Below, piece after piece: positions 1 through 8,277 of a stretch of DNA of 64,000 nucleotides. The position numbers were made by a program, and so were the translations under genes. Location of the stretch: the NCBI GenBank assembly GCA_052315415.1, contig JBLSDH010000005.1:9868-73867 (forward strand). Direction: 5' to 3'. How positions within the stretch are numbered: position 1 is the first letter of the stretch; each line of letters opens with the position of its first letter. The DNA comes from Cuniculiplasma sp052315415. Lineage in GTDB: Archaea; Thermoplasmatota; Thermoplasmata; Thermoplasmatales; Thermoplasmataceae. The notes under the pieces are model-generated. The model saw only the letters and a list, made by a program, of their open reading frames with translations. It did no database searches and was not told the DNA's origin.

Positions 1-27
1 TCAGAACATAGTTTTTTAAAATCTTCT

Positions 28-402
28 TCATTTTTCTTCGATACCAGAAAACTTCACCTCCAGTTCTTTTTTCAAAGATGCAGACAGTGATAACATTTTC
101 TCATAAAGATTGTTTATTCTGTTGTTTGTTTCACTCATTATCCTCTCTGTGGTTTGCAACGAATATACATAAAGGTAACCTCCATCCTTTAATTGTCTAA
201 CATCCCTCAATACCAGATTTCTGGAAACAAGCTTCTGAAGCGAACGATTCACAGTACTTTGATCCTTTTTTAATGTGTTGCATATGGATTCCTTAGTTTT
301 CCAGACACCCTGGTCCAGAGAATAAAATACCTGTATATCTGTTATGTTCAATTCATAAAGAAAAGAGAGAAGATCTGCACAACATGCAATTTCAGACTCC
401 AT
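28..402 (-). CDS. Small HTH transcriptional regulator (TrmB/MarR-like), divergent from thioredoxin
   Basis: A winged-helix regulator of about 124 residues. The middle reads like a MarR/TrmB wing: a recognition helix with DQSTVNRSLQKL, then a GGYLYVYSL beta strand, followed by a C-terminal helical segment likely to dimerise. Two adjacent cysteines near the N-terminus (ACCAD) could sense redox state, which is inference. I start it at the ATG at 402, not the GTG at 420, because a TATA-like TTTAATATAAGG (plus-strand 426-437) lies about 26-30 nt upstream and fits a leaderless mRNA. It is divergent from the thioredoxin pair, and the shared region holds an inverted repeat (449-471), so local control of the thioredoxin genes is plausible. 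The target is not proven. Confidence 0.75.
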   Translation of the reverse strand: MESEIACCADLLSFLYELNITDIQVFYSLDQGVWKTKESICNTLKKDQSTVNRSLQKLVSRNLVLRDVRQLKDGGYLYVYSLQTTERIMSETNNRINNLYEKMLSLSASLKKELEVKFSGIEEK

Positions 403-448
403 TTTAGGTTGTAATCTCACAATTCCTTATATTAAATGGGAATTTTAA

Positions 449-471
449 GTTTTGCATGATTTTGGCAAAAC
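449..471. promoter_or_regulatory. Inverted repeat, candidate operator between HTH regulator and thioredoxin
   Basis: GTTTTGC (449-455) and GCAAAAC (465-471) form a perfect 7-bp inverted repeat with a 9-nt spacer. It sits between the regulator promoter (TATA-like at 426-437) and the thioredoxin TATA-like box (474-486), so a bound dimer could affect both. Operator function is inferred from symmetry and position. Confidence 0.5.
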
Positions 472-473
472 CA

Positions 474-486
474 AAATATACTTAAA
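474..486 (+). promoter_or_regulatory. TATA-like box for thioredoxin gene
   Basis: AAATATACTTAAA is centred about 27 nt before the ATG at 507. That is the normal archaeal distance from TATA to transcription start and implies a leaderless mRNA beginning at or next to that ATG. Confidence 0.55.
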
Positions 487-506
487 CCCTATTGCAATAC
501 TCTAAT

Positions 507-920
507 ATGGAATCTAATGAAGATAATGAACTAGACCAGATAAGAAGAAAGATGGTTCAGAATTTGCTTCAGGATTCTAAGAAAAAAGAGGTGAAATATA
601 TGGAACCTATGGAATTGACCGATGGAAATTTTATGGACGCTGTTAAGAGAGAGAAGGTATTGGTTGTGGATTTCTGGGCTGCGTGGTGCGCTCCCTGCAG
701 ATTCCTCTCACCAATAATAGATGAGCTTTCAAAGGAATACGCAGGAAAAATTACATTTGGAAAGGTGAATGTAGATGAAAACCCCAATGTAAGCTCAGAA
801 CTGAACATAACAAGCATTCCAACAGTAATGATGTTTAAGAATGGAAAACTTGCAGACATAAGTATAGGAGCAGTACCAAAGCCAATGCTTGAAGCCAAAC
901 TCAAAAAATTGCTAAACTGA
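507..920 (+). CDS. trxA: Thioredoxin with N-terminal extension
   Basis: Cytosolic thiol-disulfide oxidoreductase. From the ATG at 507 (137 residues) the redox motif WCAPC is at 60-64 and the cis-proline (SIPT) near 105. The first 31 residues are a charged helical extension; the canonical thioredoxin fold begins at about residue 32. The ATG at 507 fits the TATA box. A second in-frame ATG at 600 is preceded by a strong Shine-Dalgarno AGAGGTGA (587-594) at 5-nt spacing and would give a normal 106-residue thioredoxin, so two isoforms are possible. A TTG at 492 lies upstream of the predicted transcript start and was not used. Thioredoxin reductase follows after 5 nt. Confidence 0.93.
   Translation: MESNEDNELDQIRRKMVQNLLQDSKKKEVKYMEPMELTDGNFMDAVKREKVLVVDFWAAWCAPCRFLSPIIDELSKEYAGKITFGKVNVDENPNVSSELNITSIPTVMMFKNGKLADISIGAVPKPMLEAKLKKLLN
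587..594 (+). promoter_or_regulatory. Strong internal Shine-Dalgarno in thioredoxin gene
   Basis: AGAGGTGA lies 5 nt before the in-frame ATG at 600, inside the long thioredoxin reading frame. It is a near-perfect archaeal ribosome binding site and marks either the real start or a second start that yields the short form. Confidence 0.6.
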
Positions 921-925
921 TAAGT

Positions 926-1909
926 ATGAAAGAATACGACATTATAATAATAGGAGGGGCCTTTGCAGGCCTCTCCGCTGCAATATATTCCTCAAGACAG
1001 GGGATGAAAACCGCAGTTATTACAAAAGACATAGGGGGCCAGGGGCTTCTTACAGATGAAATACAAAATTATCCGGGATTTAAGAGTATATCAGGATTTG
1101 ACCTTGCCTCAAAATTCCAGGAACAGGCTTCAATGTATGGAACAGAATTCTTTTACGATGAGGTGAGTGAGGTAAGTGAAAAAGATGGGCGTTTTCATGT
1201 TAAGGGATACTCTGACACCTATGTTTGTGAGAGTCTTGTTCTGGCATTTGGTAAAACACCGAGGGACCTTGGAGTACCTGGAGAAGAGAAATTCAAGGGA
1301 CGGGGAGTATCTTACTGTTCAATATGTGATGGTCCACTTTATCGCGGCAAGGATGTTGTTGTTGCAGGAGTAGGTGATCATGCACTTCAAGCTGCACTTT
1401 ATCTCTCCACAGTTGCGTCTAATGTAACTGTGATAAACAAAGGTCAGAAAATATCAGGAACAGAGGACATGGTTAATGAGGTAAAATCACTACAGAATGT
1501 TAAATTCATTTTGGATTCAACAGTCCAAGAAATAAAGGGGGATAAATCTGTTAGTTCAATCATAATTAAGAAGGCTGGTAAGGAAGAGGAAATCCAGACA
1601 AGGGCCGTATTTGTGGAGATGGGTTACGTGGCCAAAACAGGGATGCTGAAGAATTTTGTTGACATGAACAAAGAAGGTGAAGTAATAATTGATATGAAAG
1701 GGGCAACAAGCAGACCTGGAGTATTTGCAGCAGGTGATGTGACTGAAATGCCATACAAACAGGCCATAATATCGGCAGGCCAGGGAGCAGTTGCAGCGCT
1801 TTCAGCAATAAATTATATACACAAAAAAAGAGGAAAAGTTTCGGTCAAAACAGACTGGAAATATATTAAAAAAGAGGATAAGAAGGAAGACAGTATGGTT
1901 AAAATATGA
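926..1909 (+). CDS. trxB: Thioredoxin reductase (FAD-dependent)
   Basis: Flavoprotein that reduces thioredoxin, probably the product of the gene 5 nt upstream. The FAD motif GGAFAGLSAA is at 10-19, the redox-active CSIC(D) at 131-134 and the second FAD segment FAAGDV near 268. The nucleotide-binding glycines (AGVGDHA, about 147-153) are present. The HRRxxxR motif that binds the 2'-phosphate of NADPH is replaced by VINKGQKISG, as in the Thermoplasma reductase, which does not use NADPH efficiently. The electron donor is therefore uncertain. The lysine-rich tail of about 25 residues extends beyond the usual end. The ATG start directly follows the thioredoxin stop. Confidence 0.93.
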   Translation: MKEYDIIIIGGAFAGLSAAIYSSRQGMKTAVITKDIGGQGLLTDEIQNYPGFKSISGFDLASKFQEQASMYGTEFFYDEVSEVSEKDGRFHVKGYSDTYVCESLVLAFGKTPRDLGVPGEEKFKGRGVSYCSICDGPLYRGKDVVVAGVGDHALQAALYLSTVASNVTVINKGQKISGTEDMVNEVKSLQNVKFILDSTVQEIKGDKSVSSIIIKKAGKEEEIQTRAVFVEMGYVAKTGMLKNFVDMNKEGEVIIDMKGATSRPGVFAAGDVTEMPYKQAIISAGQGAVAALSAINYIHKKRGKVSVKTDWKYIKKEDKKEDSMVKI

Positions 1910-1945
1910 TCACAATATTTATTATTTTTTCATACATTTTAAAGA

Positions 1946-2278
1946 ATGAAATTGGTAACTGTGGATCAAGGTTTTGATAAACATAACAGAAAACGAATAA
2001 AATCAGAAAATATGGATATAACAATTTTCAAAGTCAATGATGATTTCTTCGCCTGTGAATCTAAATGTCCTCACAGGGGCGGGCCACTCTTTCTGGCTAG
2101 AAACCATGGTGACAATTCAATTACATGCATTTCACATAACATCCGCTTCTCTTTAACAGACGGAAAAGTTATACACAATCCCATACCTGAATCCATGGGG
2201 GACTATGCAGTCTGCGGCAACCTGAAAATTTATAGATGTGAAAAGGAAGGAAGCAATATAGTTGTACAGACAGAGTGA
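1946..2278 (+). CDS. Rieske [2Fe-2S] ferredoxin-like protein
   Basis: Small soluble electron carrier of 110 residues. The two cluster boxes are clear: CPHRGG (C41, H43) and CISHNIRF (C61, H64), separated by the usual 17 residues. There is no transmembrane anchor or catalytic domain, so it resembles the ferredoxin partner of an oxygenase or reductase, or the NirD-type Rieske proteins, more than the bc1-complex subunit. A TATA-like AATATTTATTATT near 1914-1925 places the mRNA start at the ATG, so it is probably transcribed alone. Its redox partner is not visible; a link with thioredoxin reductase upstream is only positional. Confidence 0.88.
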   Translation: MKLVTVDQGFDKHNRKRIKSENMDITIFKVNDDFFACESKCPHRGGPLFLARNHGDNSITCISHNIRFSLTDGKVIHNPIPESMGDYAVCGNLKIYRCEKEGSNIVVQTE

Positions 2279-2341
2279 GATTAATAGTATATAAATGTTT
2301 CTGTTGAGCATTTTTAATAACCGTTATAAGAAAAGGCAATC

Positions 2342-3397
2342 ATGACAGATGTGTATTTCATAGTGAACAGAAGGGGCCTTACAATCATGATATTCGGGGC
2401 GATTTTGTTCACTGCGCAGTTTTTGTTACAGCCTTTTGCAGGTTCTGACATTTTCACAAGAATCTTAATTGATGTTATCCTTGGTTTTTCCATTGGAATA
2501 CTCATATCAATGGTTACATCAAGGCTGGATTTCGTCTCAAGCCTGACCCTCAGTATTGTTGTGAATTTTCTTATTAACGGTGGAATTTTAAATTATTCTG
2601 GACTAACATTTAATAAAGAATTATCTCAATTTATCATCCATCCAGCCATCTCATTTTTCTACGACATCATCATCATATTAGTAGAGACAATTGGAATTTT
2701 TACAGGAAGCTTTTTGCCTGAGCTTATTGAAAAGGATACTGAACCGGAAATTATTTCCCTTCGTTCATATCAGAATCTAACTGGTGCCTTTTCATACATA
2801 TTTTTCATCTCATTTCTGGGGGTTTTGAGTTCAAATATTTTACCATCTGTAATGTACCCGGAATATTTCCTCTTATTTCTTCTTATTTCCCTGGTTCTTT
2901 CCTATTTCAATATATTTTTTTCAGGTTCTACAGGTCTCAATTTAGCGGTAATTCCTCTGATAATAATTGCAGTAATACTTGGAATTTATTACGGGTTTAT
3001 TCCAAAAACACAATACTATGAATACGCCATTATTGTATTCATCGCATCATTTATCTATTTTTATGCGGTGAACAGGATAGAGGTTGATAGGAACGGGAGA
3101 ATCACTGGTTCAGTTGTATCATCATCCAGAGCATTCTATTTCTCACTTCCTTTTCTTTTGATTTTATGGTTCATTCTACGCACCTTTTTTTTAAAGGACC
3201 TTCTCATAGATTCAATATTTTTCCTCATATTGCCTGAAACATCAATGGACATTCTTGCGGATTTTCTAAAGGGTAGAAAAACAGGAAAGGTTGGGTCTAT
3301 TGGAGGATTGGGAATGTCAGATGGACTATGGTTGCAATTCCTCATATCAATGTTTTTCATTCTTGCTCTCATAAGTACTCTGAATATTGCCATATGA
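2342..3397 (+). CDS. Polytopic membrane protein, unknown function
   Basis: I do not recognise this 351-residue protein. It is strongly hydrophobic, with about nine or ten predicted membrane spans, a short charged N-terminus (NRRG) and a soluble loop around residues 130-145. No transporter or enzyme signature was seen. A possible promoter TTTTTAATAAC (about 2310-2320) lies some 26 nt before the ATG; a second TATA-like GTATATAAATG lies near 2287. Genes on both sides seem to have their own promoters, so context says little. Confidence 0.8.
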   Translation: MTDVYFIVNRRGLTIMIFGAILFTAQFLLQPFAGSDIFTRILIDVILGFSIGILISMVTSRLDFVSSLTLSIVVNFLINGGILNYSGLTFNKELSQFIIHPAISFFYDIIIILVETIGIFTGSFLPELIEKDTEPEIISLRSYQNLTGAFSYIFFISFLGVLSSNILPSVMYPEYFLLFLLISLVLSYFNIFFSGSTGLNLAVIPLIIIAVILGIYYGFIPKTQYYEYAIIVFIASFIYFYAVNRIEVDRNGRITGSVVSSSRAFYFSLPFLLILWFILRTFFLKDLLIDSIFFLILPETSMDILADFLKGRKTGKVGSIGGLGMSDGLWLQFLISMFFILALISTLNIAI

Positions 3398-3426
3398 ATT
3401 TATAAACTGAGATCATATCCTCCATT

Positions 3427-4434
3427 GTGCAGGTTGATTTTGAAAGTAATGAAATCCTTTTAAAAATAAGGGATAATTTTTACAAAAATCACCTTGGGAA
3501 TACACCAATACTGAAGGTCAGCCTGGATAATGGGTCAACAGTTTATGCGAAAATTGAATATTTTAACAGATACGGCTCAATAAAAGATAGAGCAGCTTTC
3601 TTTATGGTTTATGATAAGATACTTTCATCTCCCACCGCTGAAATGATAGTAGTGGAAGGCACTTCAGGAAATACAGGTATAGCAATCGGGCATATTTGTA
3701 GAATGCTGAATATACCTTCAATAATTTTTGTGCCCCCTGGGGTTTCAGAGGAAACTTACAATGAGCTGGTTGCCACTGGGGCCAATGTTGTAAGAGCTGA
3801 GTCCACAGGAGACCCAAAAAGCACTGAAAGTGCAATAAGGATGGCAATGGATATTTCAGTGAAAGAACCCTTGAAGTATAAGAATCTGCATCAGCACGGC
3901 AACCCAATGAATCAATATTCACATATCATGACCACCGGTCCGGAAATAATGAAAGATATAAGATCAAATCCGGACATAATATTTATATCAATGGGAACAG
4001 GGGGATCACTAACCGGTATTGGAAAATATTTCAAAGAAAAAGATAATTCAACAAAAGTAATAATGGGTGAGGCAGATGAAAACTCTTTCATACAGGGAAT
4101 CAGGAATTTTAGAAAGGCAAAGGATAAGGAACTTATAATTAAAAATATGAATCTTGTGGATTCAATAGTAAAGGTTAGTGAGGTTGAGGCATTTAAAGGG
4201 GTAAGAATGCTTTCAGAATACAGGGTGTTTTCAGGGCACTCAGGTGGTGGAAACTTTTATCATGCAATGAAGATAGCCAGAACATATGAGGGTGTTAATG
4301 TACTTACAGTAATACCAGACAGTGGGATAAAATACATTAAATTGTATGAAAACAAAAAGGTATTTTCCAAAAATGAGATCCTGGAATTTTCATCATATGT
4401 CAAGGATAGAAGACCATTCATGGTAGAAAATTGA
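3427..4434 (+). CDS. PLP-dependent cysteine synthase family enzyme
   Basis: Fold-type II pyridoxal-phosphate enzyme of the cysteine synthase / cystathionine beta-synthase group, which uses an activated serine and sulfide to make cysteine. The Schiff-base lysine is K53 in SIKDR, the substrate loop EGTSGNTG is at 77-84, the phosphate loop GTGGSLTG lies in the second half, and PDSGIKY is near the C-terminus. At 335 residues it has no CBS domain, but the next gene is a free-standing CBS pair. The start is a GTG; TTTATAAA near 3400-3407 is about 25 nt upstream, suggesting a leaderless GTG-initiated mRNA. O-acetylserine versus O-phosphoserine as substrate cannot be decided here. Confidence 0.87.
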   Translation: MQVDFESNEILLKIRDNFYKNHLGNTPILKVSLDNGSTVYAKIEYFNRYGSIKDRAAFFMVYDKILSSPTAEMIVVEGTSGNTGIAIGHICRMLNIPSIIFVPPGVSEETYNELVATGANVVRAESTGDPKSTESAIRMAMDISVKEPLKYKNLHQHGNPMNQYSHIMTTGPEIMKDIRSNPDIIFISMGTGGSLTGIGKYFKEKDNSTKVIMGEADENSFIQGIRNFRKAKDKELIIKNMNLVDSIVKVSEVEAFKGVRMLSEYRVFSGHSGGGNFYHAMKIARTYEGVNVLTVIPDSGIKYIKLYENKKVFSKNEILEFSSYVKDRRPFMVEN

Positions 4435-4494
4435 AAGCATAAAAACAGTTCTCATAAATCGATCTGATTATATATCAACTTTGAATGCTGCTCC

Positions 4495-4917
4495 ATGGTT
4501 CTTACTGCTGAGGACATTATGGTAACCATTCCTGATCCTGTTCCGCCAGATCTCACAGTTGAACAGGCAACCAAAATAATGTCAAGAGATCACAGAGGGT
4601 ACGTCCTGGTTGGTGAAAAGAACGATGTTAAGGGGATTGTTACTGAGTGGGATTTTGTTAACAGCATAATTGCAGCCGAACGGGACCCAAAAACTGTTAA
4701 AATTTCTGAAATTATGAGCAAGGAACTGATATCTGTGGAACCTGATACTCCTACCAGAAAAATAACTGAAATCATGAGCAAGAAAGGAGTGAGAAGGATT
4801 CTGGTAGGGAAGAATGGGAAATATTCAGGAATAATAACATCCAAGGATATAATACGAATTTTTGATGATTATGTTGAAAACATAGAAGTTGTAGCTGGTA
4901 AATTTGGAATTCTATGA
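4495..4917 (+). CDS. CBS-domain pair protein
   Basis: A 140-residue protein that is essentially two CBS domains (about 1-62 and 65-130), each with the repeated pattern IMS...GxxxxxV...G(I/V)(V/I)T..D. Such stand-alone pairs bind adenosine nucleotides and act as energy sensors or regulatory subunits. It follows a cysteine synthase-like enzyme that lacks CBS domains, so a regulatory link is possible but unproven. TATATATC near 4468-4476 lies about 24 nt before the ATG. The 3' end overlaps the convergent exonuclease gene by 6 nt. Confidence 0.85.
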   Translation: MVLTAEDIMVTIPDPVPPDLTVEQATKIMSRDHRGYVLVGEKNDVKGIVTEWDFVNSIIAAERDPKTVKISEIMSKELISVEPDTPTRKITEIMSKKGVRRILVGKNGKYSGIITSKDIIRIFDDYVENIEVVAGKFGIL

Positions 4918-5532
4918 GATTCTGAAAATTTTTTTATAAATTTTAATCAGATCATATGTATCACCGACACAATAATCATAGAACTTTTCTCTCTCATTTT
5001 TCCATAAATACCTTATTGCCTCTCCCTTTGACATATTTTCCATTTCAACTATATCCTTCTTTCTCATTAGTGGAAGGTTTTCATATTCCTCATAATCCAT
5101 TATTTTTTTAAGTGACCTGATTTCATAGTCGCCTGTCAACTTATAGTGGTAAAGGGCCGACACATACATCATGTCAAGGCAGAAGGAAACTCCAAGATAG
5201 TAGCGAAGAGGCCAAGGTTGTTCACTGAATCTTATATTTATAAGTTTCTTCTGAATCAACGGAATGTCATAAGCAATATGATTGTAACCTATTATAACCT
5301 CCGGGTCATAACTGTCCATGAAAGAAGAGAGTTCTGAAATTATTGCAAATTCACTGTCACCCTCCGATATGAACACCTTTGATTCCTCCTCAAAGTTTGT
5401 TACTGAAATTGCTATGATCTGATCATCCTCAAGAAATTTTCCATTCACGATTGTCTCAATATCAATTGCAATTACCTTTTTTCTTCCATCAAGAATTTTG
5501 CGAAGCTGTTCAAGTTTTTCATCCAGATTCAT
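4912..5532 (-). CDS. Stand-alone 3'-5' exonuclease (RNase H fold, PolB-like)
   Basis: A 206-residue DnaQ/PolB-type exonuclease domain with no polymerase part. The three metal-binding motifs are visible: Exo I DIET (D24, E26), Exo II GYNHIAYD (N84, D89) and Exo III YCVGD (Y187, D191), so it should be active. The family covers predicted PolB-like exonucleases used in DNA repair or RNA trimming; the substrate is not clear. It converges on the CBS gene with a 6-nt overlap and diverges from the unknown gene at 5579. Confidence 0.82.
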   Translation of the reverse strand: MNLDEKLEQLRKILDGRKKVIAIDIETIVNGKFLEDDQIIAISVTNFEEESKVFISEGDSEFAIISELSSFMDSYDPEVIIGYNHIAYDIPLIQKKLINIRFSEQPWPLRYYLGVSFCLDMMYVSALYHYKLTGDYEIRSLKKIMDYEEYENLPLMRKKDIVEMENMSKGEAIRYLWKNEREKFYDYCVGDTYDLIKIYKKIFRIS

Positions 5533-5578
5533 GAGGCAATATGGGTAATTTTATAATTTATTTTATCATTGGCTGTCA

Positions 5579-5968
5579 ATGAGATTTGCTTTTCGTGAAT
5601 ATATAGGGAGGAATGTTGACATTGACAAATTGATGATGGTTCTTGAGGATTTTCTTAAGGAGGAAGGATTCATAGTACACACACATAAGGATGGAAATTT
5701 CAGGGCAATACAGGCAAAGAAAGGGGGCGTTTTCAGGCCAATTCTAAGTGATGATCATTACTTAACTCTCTTAATTTCAGGAAGTCCTAACAATTTAACA
5801 ATAAGAGTTGGAGTTTCTGCAAAATTCAAGGGGGAGGAGGAATTCATTAAATCCCAGCACAATTATAGGAACATTTTCATAGAAATACCAGAGGTATTAT
5901 GGATATATGAGTTTGAACATCACCTTTGGCTACAGGTTGAGGATAGTCTTTCTGTTTCATATTTATGA
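5579..5968 (+). CDS. Conserved-looking hypothetical protein
   Basis: I do not recognise this 129-residue protein. It appears soluble and mixed alpha/beta, beginning with REYIGRNVDIDKLMMVLEDF and ending with aromatic-rich strands (WIYEFEHHLWLQ). No catalytic motif is obvious. TTTTATAATTTA near 5549-5560 lies about 26 nt before the ATG, which supports a real, leaderless, singly transcribed gene. It ends 1 nt before the stop of the convergent purC gene. Confidence 0.72.
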   Translation: MRFAFREYIGRNVDIDKLMMVLEDFLKEEGFIVHTHKDGNFRAIQAKKGGVFRPILSDDHYLTLLISGSPNNLTIRVGVSAKFKGEEEFIKSQHNYRNIFIEIPEVLWIYEFEHHLWLQVEDSLSVSYL

Positions 5969-6859
5969 TTACCATTTCTGGCCCGTAAGCCTTTCATATA
6001 CAGATACATAGAGATCAGAGACTTTCTTGATCAAATCTGAAGGAAGTGGTGGTATATCAGGTTCAGCTTCATTCTTCTCCCTTGCTTCATACAGTTTGGA
6101 ATGATAACCTATGCTCCTGTAATACTGCCTGACCATCTCCTTTGAAACTTCAATTAATTTTCCATTTTCATAATCTTTCTTCTCCCAAAATCTATCCTCA
6201 TCAGCCGTACCGAAGGTGTCAACAACTATGGGATTCCTTTCAGCTCCAATTGCAAATTCCTTCTTTCCGTCAGCATGGATCAGGCCGCCATTTGATGCCT
6301 TTCTCTCAATAAGTCTATCAATTTTCAAGATGATCTCCTGAATTTCATTCAGTTCTTCACAGCTTATTCCACCAAGTTCCATGGCTTCCATTCTGCTCAA
6401 AGGCCTATCTGTTTTTTCAAACTTGGTGGTCATTTCAAAAAATGGTTCGTCCAGTTTCTCTCCATGGGATGGAATGTTTTTCATTCCTACATCTGAAGGT
6501 TTTAATTTTCCAGATTTCATTCTGTCTATCAATGAACCGGCTGCATAATATCTCATTATGAATTCAAGGGGTATGAGATAATTTACCCAGAATTTGCTAC
6601 CTCCTTTTTCTTCAACCCTGAATTTTTTTACTCTCATTGTTTTCTGGTCAATATTTTCAATAAAATGTGAATCTATATTCAGTTCCCTCTTAATTTCAGT
6701 GAACCAGTAGGCAGATGTTCTGCATAGTGATTTTCCCTTTTCAGGTATGTCATTCGGTATTATCTTGTCAAATACAGATATCCTATCAGAAAATTTGAAT
6801 AAAAGTGTATTTCCATCATCATAAACGTCCTTAACTTTTCCTACCCTCACCAGATCCAT
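5969..6859 (-). CDS. purC: SAICAR synthase (phosphoribosylaminoimidazole-succinocarboxamide synthase)
   Basis: ATP-dependent ligase that joins aspartate to CAIR in de novo purine synthesis. The N-terminus has the family's GKVKDVYD and FSDRISVFD motifs, and RYYAAGSLIDR follows around residue 124. The later segments KKEFAIG and DTFGTADEDRFW match the ATP/product-binding part. The 296-residue length is typical. It lies 24 nt downstream of meaB on the same strand and is probably the last gene of the methylmalonyl-CoA mutase operon, although the pathways are unrelated. Confidence 0.93.
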   Translation of the reverse strand: MDLVRVGKVKDVYDDGNTLLFKFSDRISVFDKIIPNDIPEKGKSLCRTSAYWFTEIKRELNIDSHFIENIDQKTMRVKKFRVEEKGGSKFWVNYLIPLEFIMRYYAAGSLIDRMKSGKLKPSDVGMKNIPSHGEKLDEPFFEMTTKFEKTDRPLSRMEAMELGGISCEELNEIQEIILKIDRLIERKASNGGLIHADGKKEFAIGAERNPIVVDTFGTADEDRFWEKKDYENGKLIEVSKEMVRQYYRSIGYHSKLYEAREKNEAEPDIPPLPSDLIKKVSDLYVSVYERLTGQKW

Positions 6860-6883
6860 GTTTCCACATATTAAAATGTTAAA

Positions 6884-7828
6884 TTATTTTTGCGATGTTA
6901 CATTTTCTGTGAGTTCCCTCAAATCTTCCTGAAATCTGGAAAGCAATGAGAAAACATTATCTCTGCTCTGATCATTCATTCTTTCAAGAAAAGGTCTCAC
7001 CACCAGCTGTTCAATTTCCTCCTCAAGATACCACTTAACTGCAGTTCTCCTTCTTTTTGATCCAAGTAGTTTTTTCTCTTCAAGATATGATCTGTGTCTC
7101 CTTATCTCCTCAATCAAAGGTAAATAGGTTTTCTGGTCAGTGTTTGTGATTCCAAAAACCCTTTTCTGGTAATCACCCTTCCTCTCAATGGAAAGTAAAT
7201 CTTCAATGTCTTTCAGGGCAAAGTAGGAACCTTCCCTATCCATCTTGTTAACTGCGTAAATGTCTGCTATCTCCATTATTCCTGCCTTTATTGCCTGAAT
7301 TTCGTCACCAAGTCCTGGTGCCAGTATTAGACATATTGTATCTGCCATTTCCATCACATCAAGATCAGCCTGACCTGCTCCTACAGTCTCCATTATTATT
7401 GTATCAAAACCTGCTGCATCAAGAACTGCGACAGCTCCAATTGCCGATCTGGAAAGTCCCCCCTTAGATCCTCTGTTTGCCAGACTTCTCATGTATATGT
7501 TTTTCTCAGTTAGTTTTTCCTGCATCCTGATTCTGTTCCCGAGAAGGGACCCACCAGAAAATGGACTTGAGGCATCTATTGCTATCACAGCAACTTTATT
7601 TCCATTTTCTGACATAATAGACGCAATATTTCCAATGGTTGTGCTCTTTCCTATCCCTGGTGGGCCAGTGATTCCAACAACCTGTGCCATCCCACCTTTT
7701 TCGAATAGGCTCTCCATCATTTTCAACCTTGTATCCATCTCACCGTTTTCAATGATGGAAATCGCTCTTGCTATACTTCTGTGATCCCCTTTTATCACCC
7801 CGTCCATGACCAATTTGGTTCCCATCAT
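6884..7828 (-). CDS. meaB: Methylmalonyl-CoA mutase-associated GTPase (MeaB/ArgK family)
   Basis: G3E-family GTPase chaperone that loads and protects the B12 cofactor of methylmalonyl-CoA mutase. The P-loop GPPGIGKST is at 55-63, ETVGAGQ(A/S) follows as the switch region, and NKMD is the guanine-specificity motif. The C-terminus contains the expected dimerisation helices. Its ATG overlaps the stop of the mutase small-subunit gene (ATGATGG), so translation is coupled. Gene order mutase large, mutase small, meaB supports the role. Confidence 0.93.
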   Translation of the reverse strand: MMGTKLVMDGVIKGDHRSIARAISIIENGEMDTRLKMMESLFEKGGMAQVVGITGPPGIGKSTTIGNIASIMSENGNKVAVIAIDASSPFSGGSLLGNRIRMQEKLTEKNIYMRSLANRGSKGGLSRSAIGAVAVLDAAGFDTIIMETVGAGQADLDVMEMADTICLILAPGLGDEIQAIKAGIMEIADIYAVNKMDREGSYFALKDIEDLLSIERKGDYQKRVFGITNTDQKTYLPLIEEIRRHRSYLEEKKLLGSKRRRTAVKWYLEEEIEQLVVRPFLERMNDQSRDNVFSLLSRFQEDLRELTENVTSQK

Positions 7829-8277
7829 TTTAATCCCATCTTTTTTGATCTTGCTTCGTAGGCTCTTTTCCTCACATGATCAATTATAACGGAGAGAGGG
7901 GTCCCAGGTCCGTAGTTCCCGGATACCCCTATTTTTTCAAGTTCTGGTTTATCTTCATCAGGAATGGTTCCTCCCCCAACTAGACTTATATCATCTATGC
8001 CTCTTTCCTTCATTAGATCGGCAACTTTTTTGAAAACTGTCATATGTGCACCATTTAAAAGACTGAGGGCTATTACATCAACATCTTCATTTACAGCCGT
8101 ATCCACAACCTGTTCAGGCGTTGGCAAAAGTCCAGCATAAAGAACCTCCATGCCTGCATCCCTGAAAGCCTTCGCAAGAACAAGGACTCCTCTGTCATGT
8201 CCATCTATACCAGGTTTGGCCAGAAGAATCTTTATAGGTTTGTCCTTAAATAATTGCTGGTTCTTTCCATCCTCCAT
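7825..8277 (-). CDS. mcmA2: Methylmalonyl-CoA mutase, cobalamin-binding small subunit
   Basis: The B12-binding domain of methylmalonyl-CoA mutase encoded as its own subunit, as is common in archaea. The cobalt-ligand motif DGHDRG (DxHxxG, histidine at residue 27) is present, with SLLNGAHM and GGGTIP downstream forming the nucleotide-tail pocket. I start it at the ATG at 8277, preceded by GGGAG; a further ATG at 8295 is possible. Either way it overlaps the 3' end of the large-subunit gene (by 32 or 50 nt), which suggests coupled translation and 1:1 assembly. Confidence 0.92.
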   Translation of the reverse strand: MEDGKNQQLFKDKPIKILLAKPGIDGHDRGVLVLAKAFRDAGMEVLYAGLLPTPEQVVDTAVNEDVDVIALSLLNGAHMTVFKKVADLMKERGIDDISLVGGGTIPDEDKPELEKIGVSGNYGPGTPLSVIIDHVRKRAYEARSKKMGLK

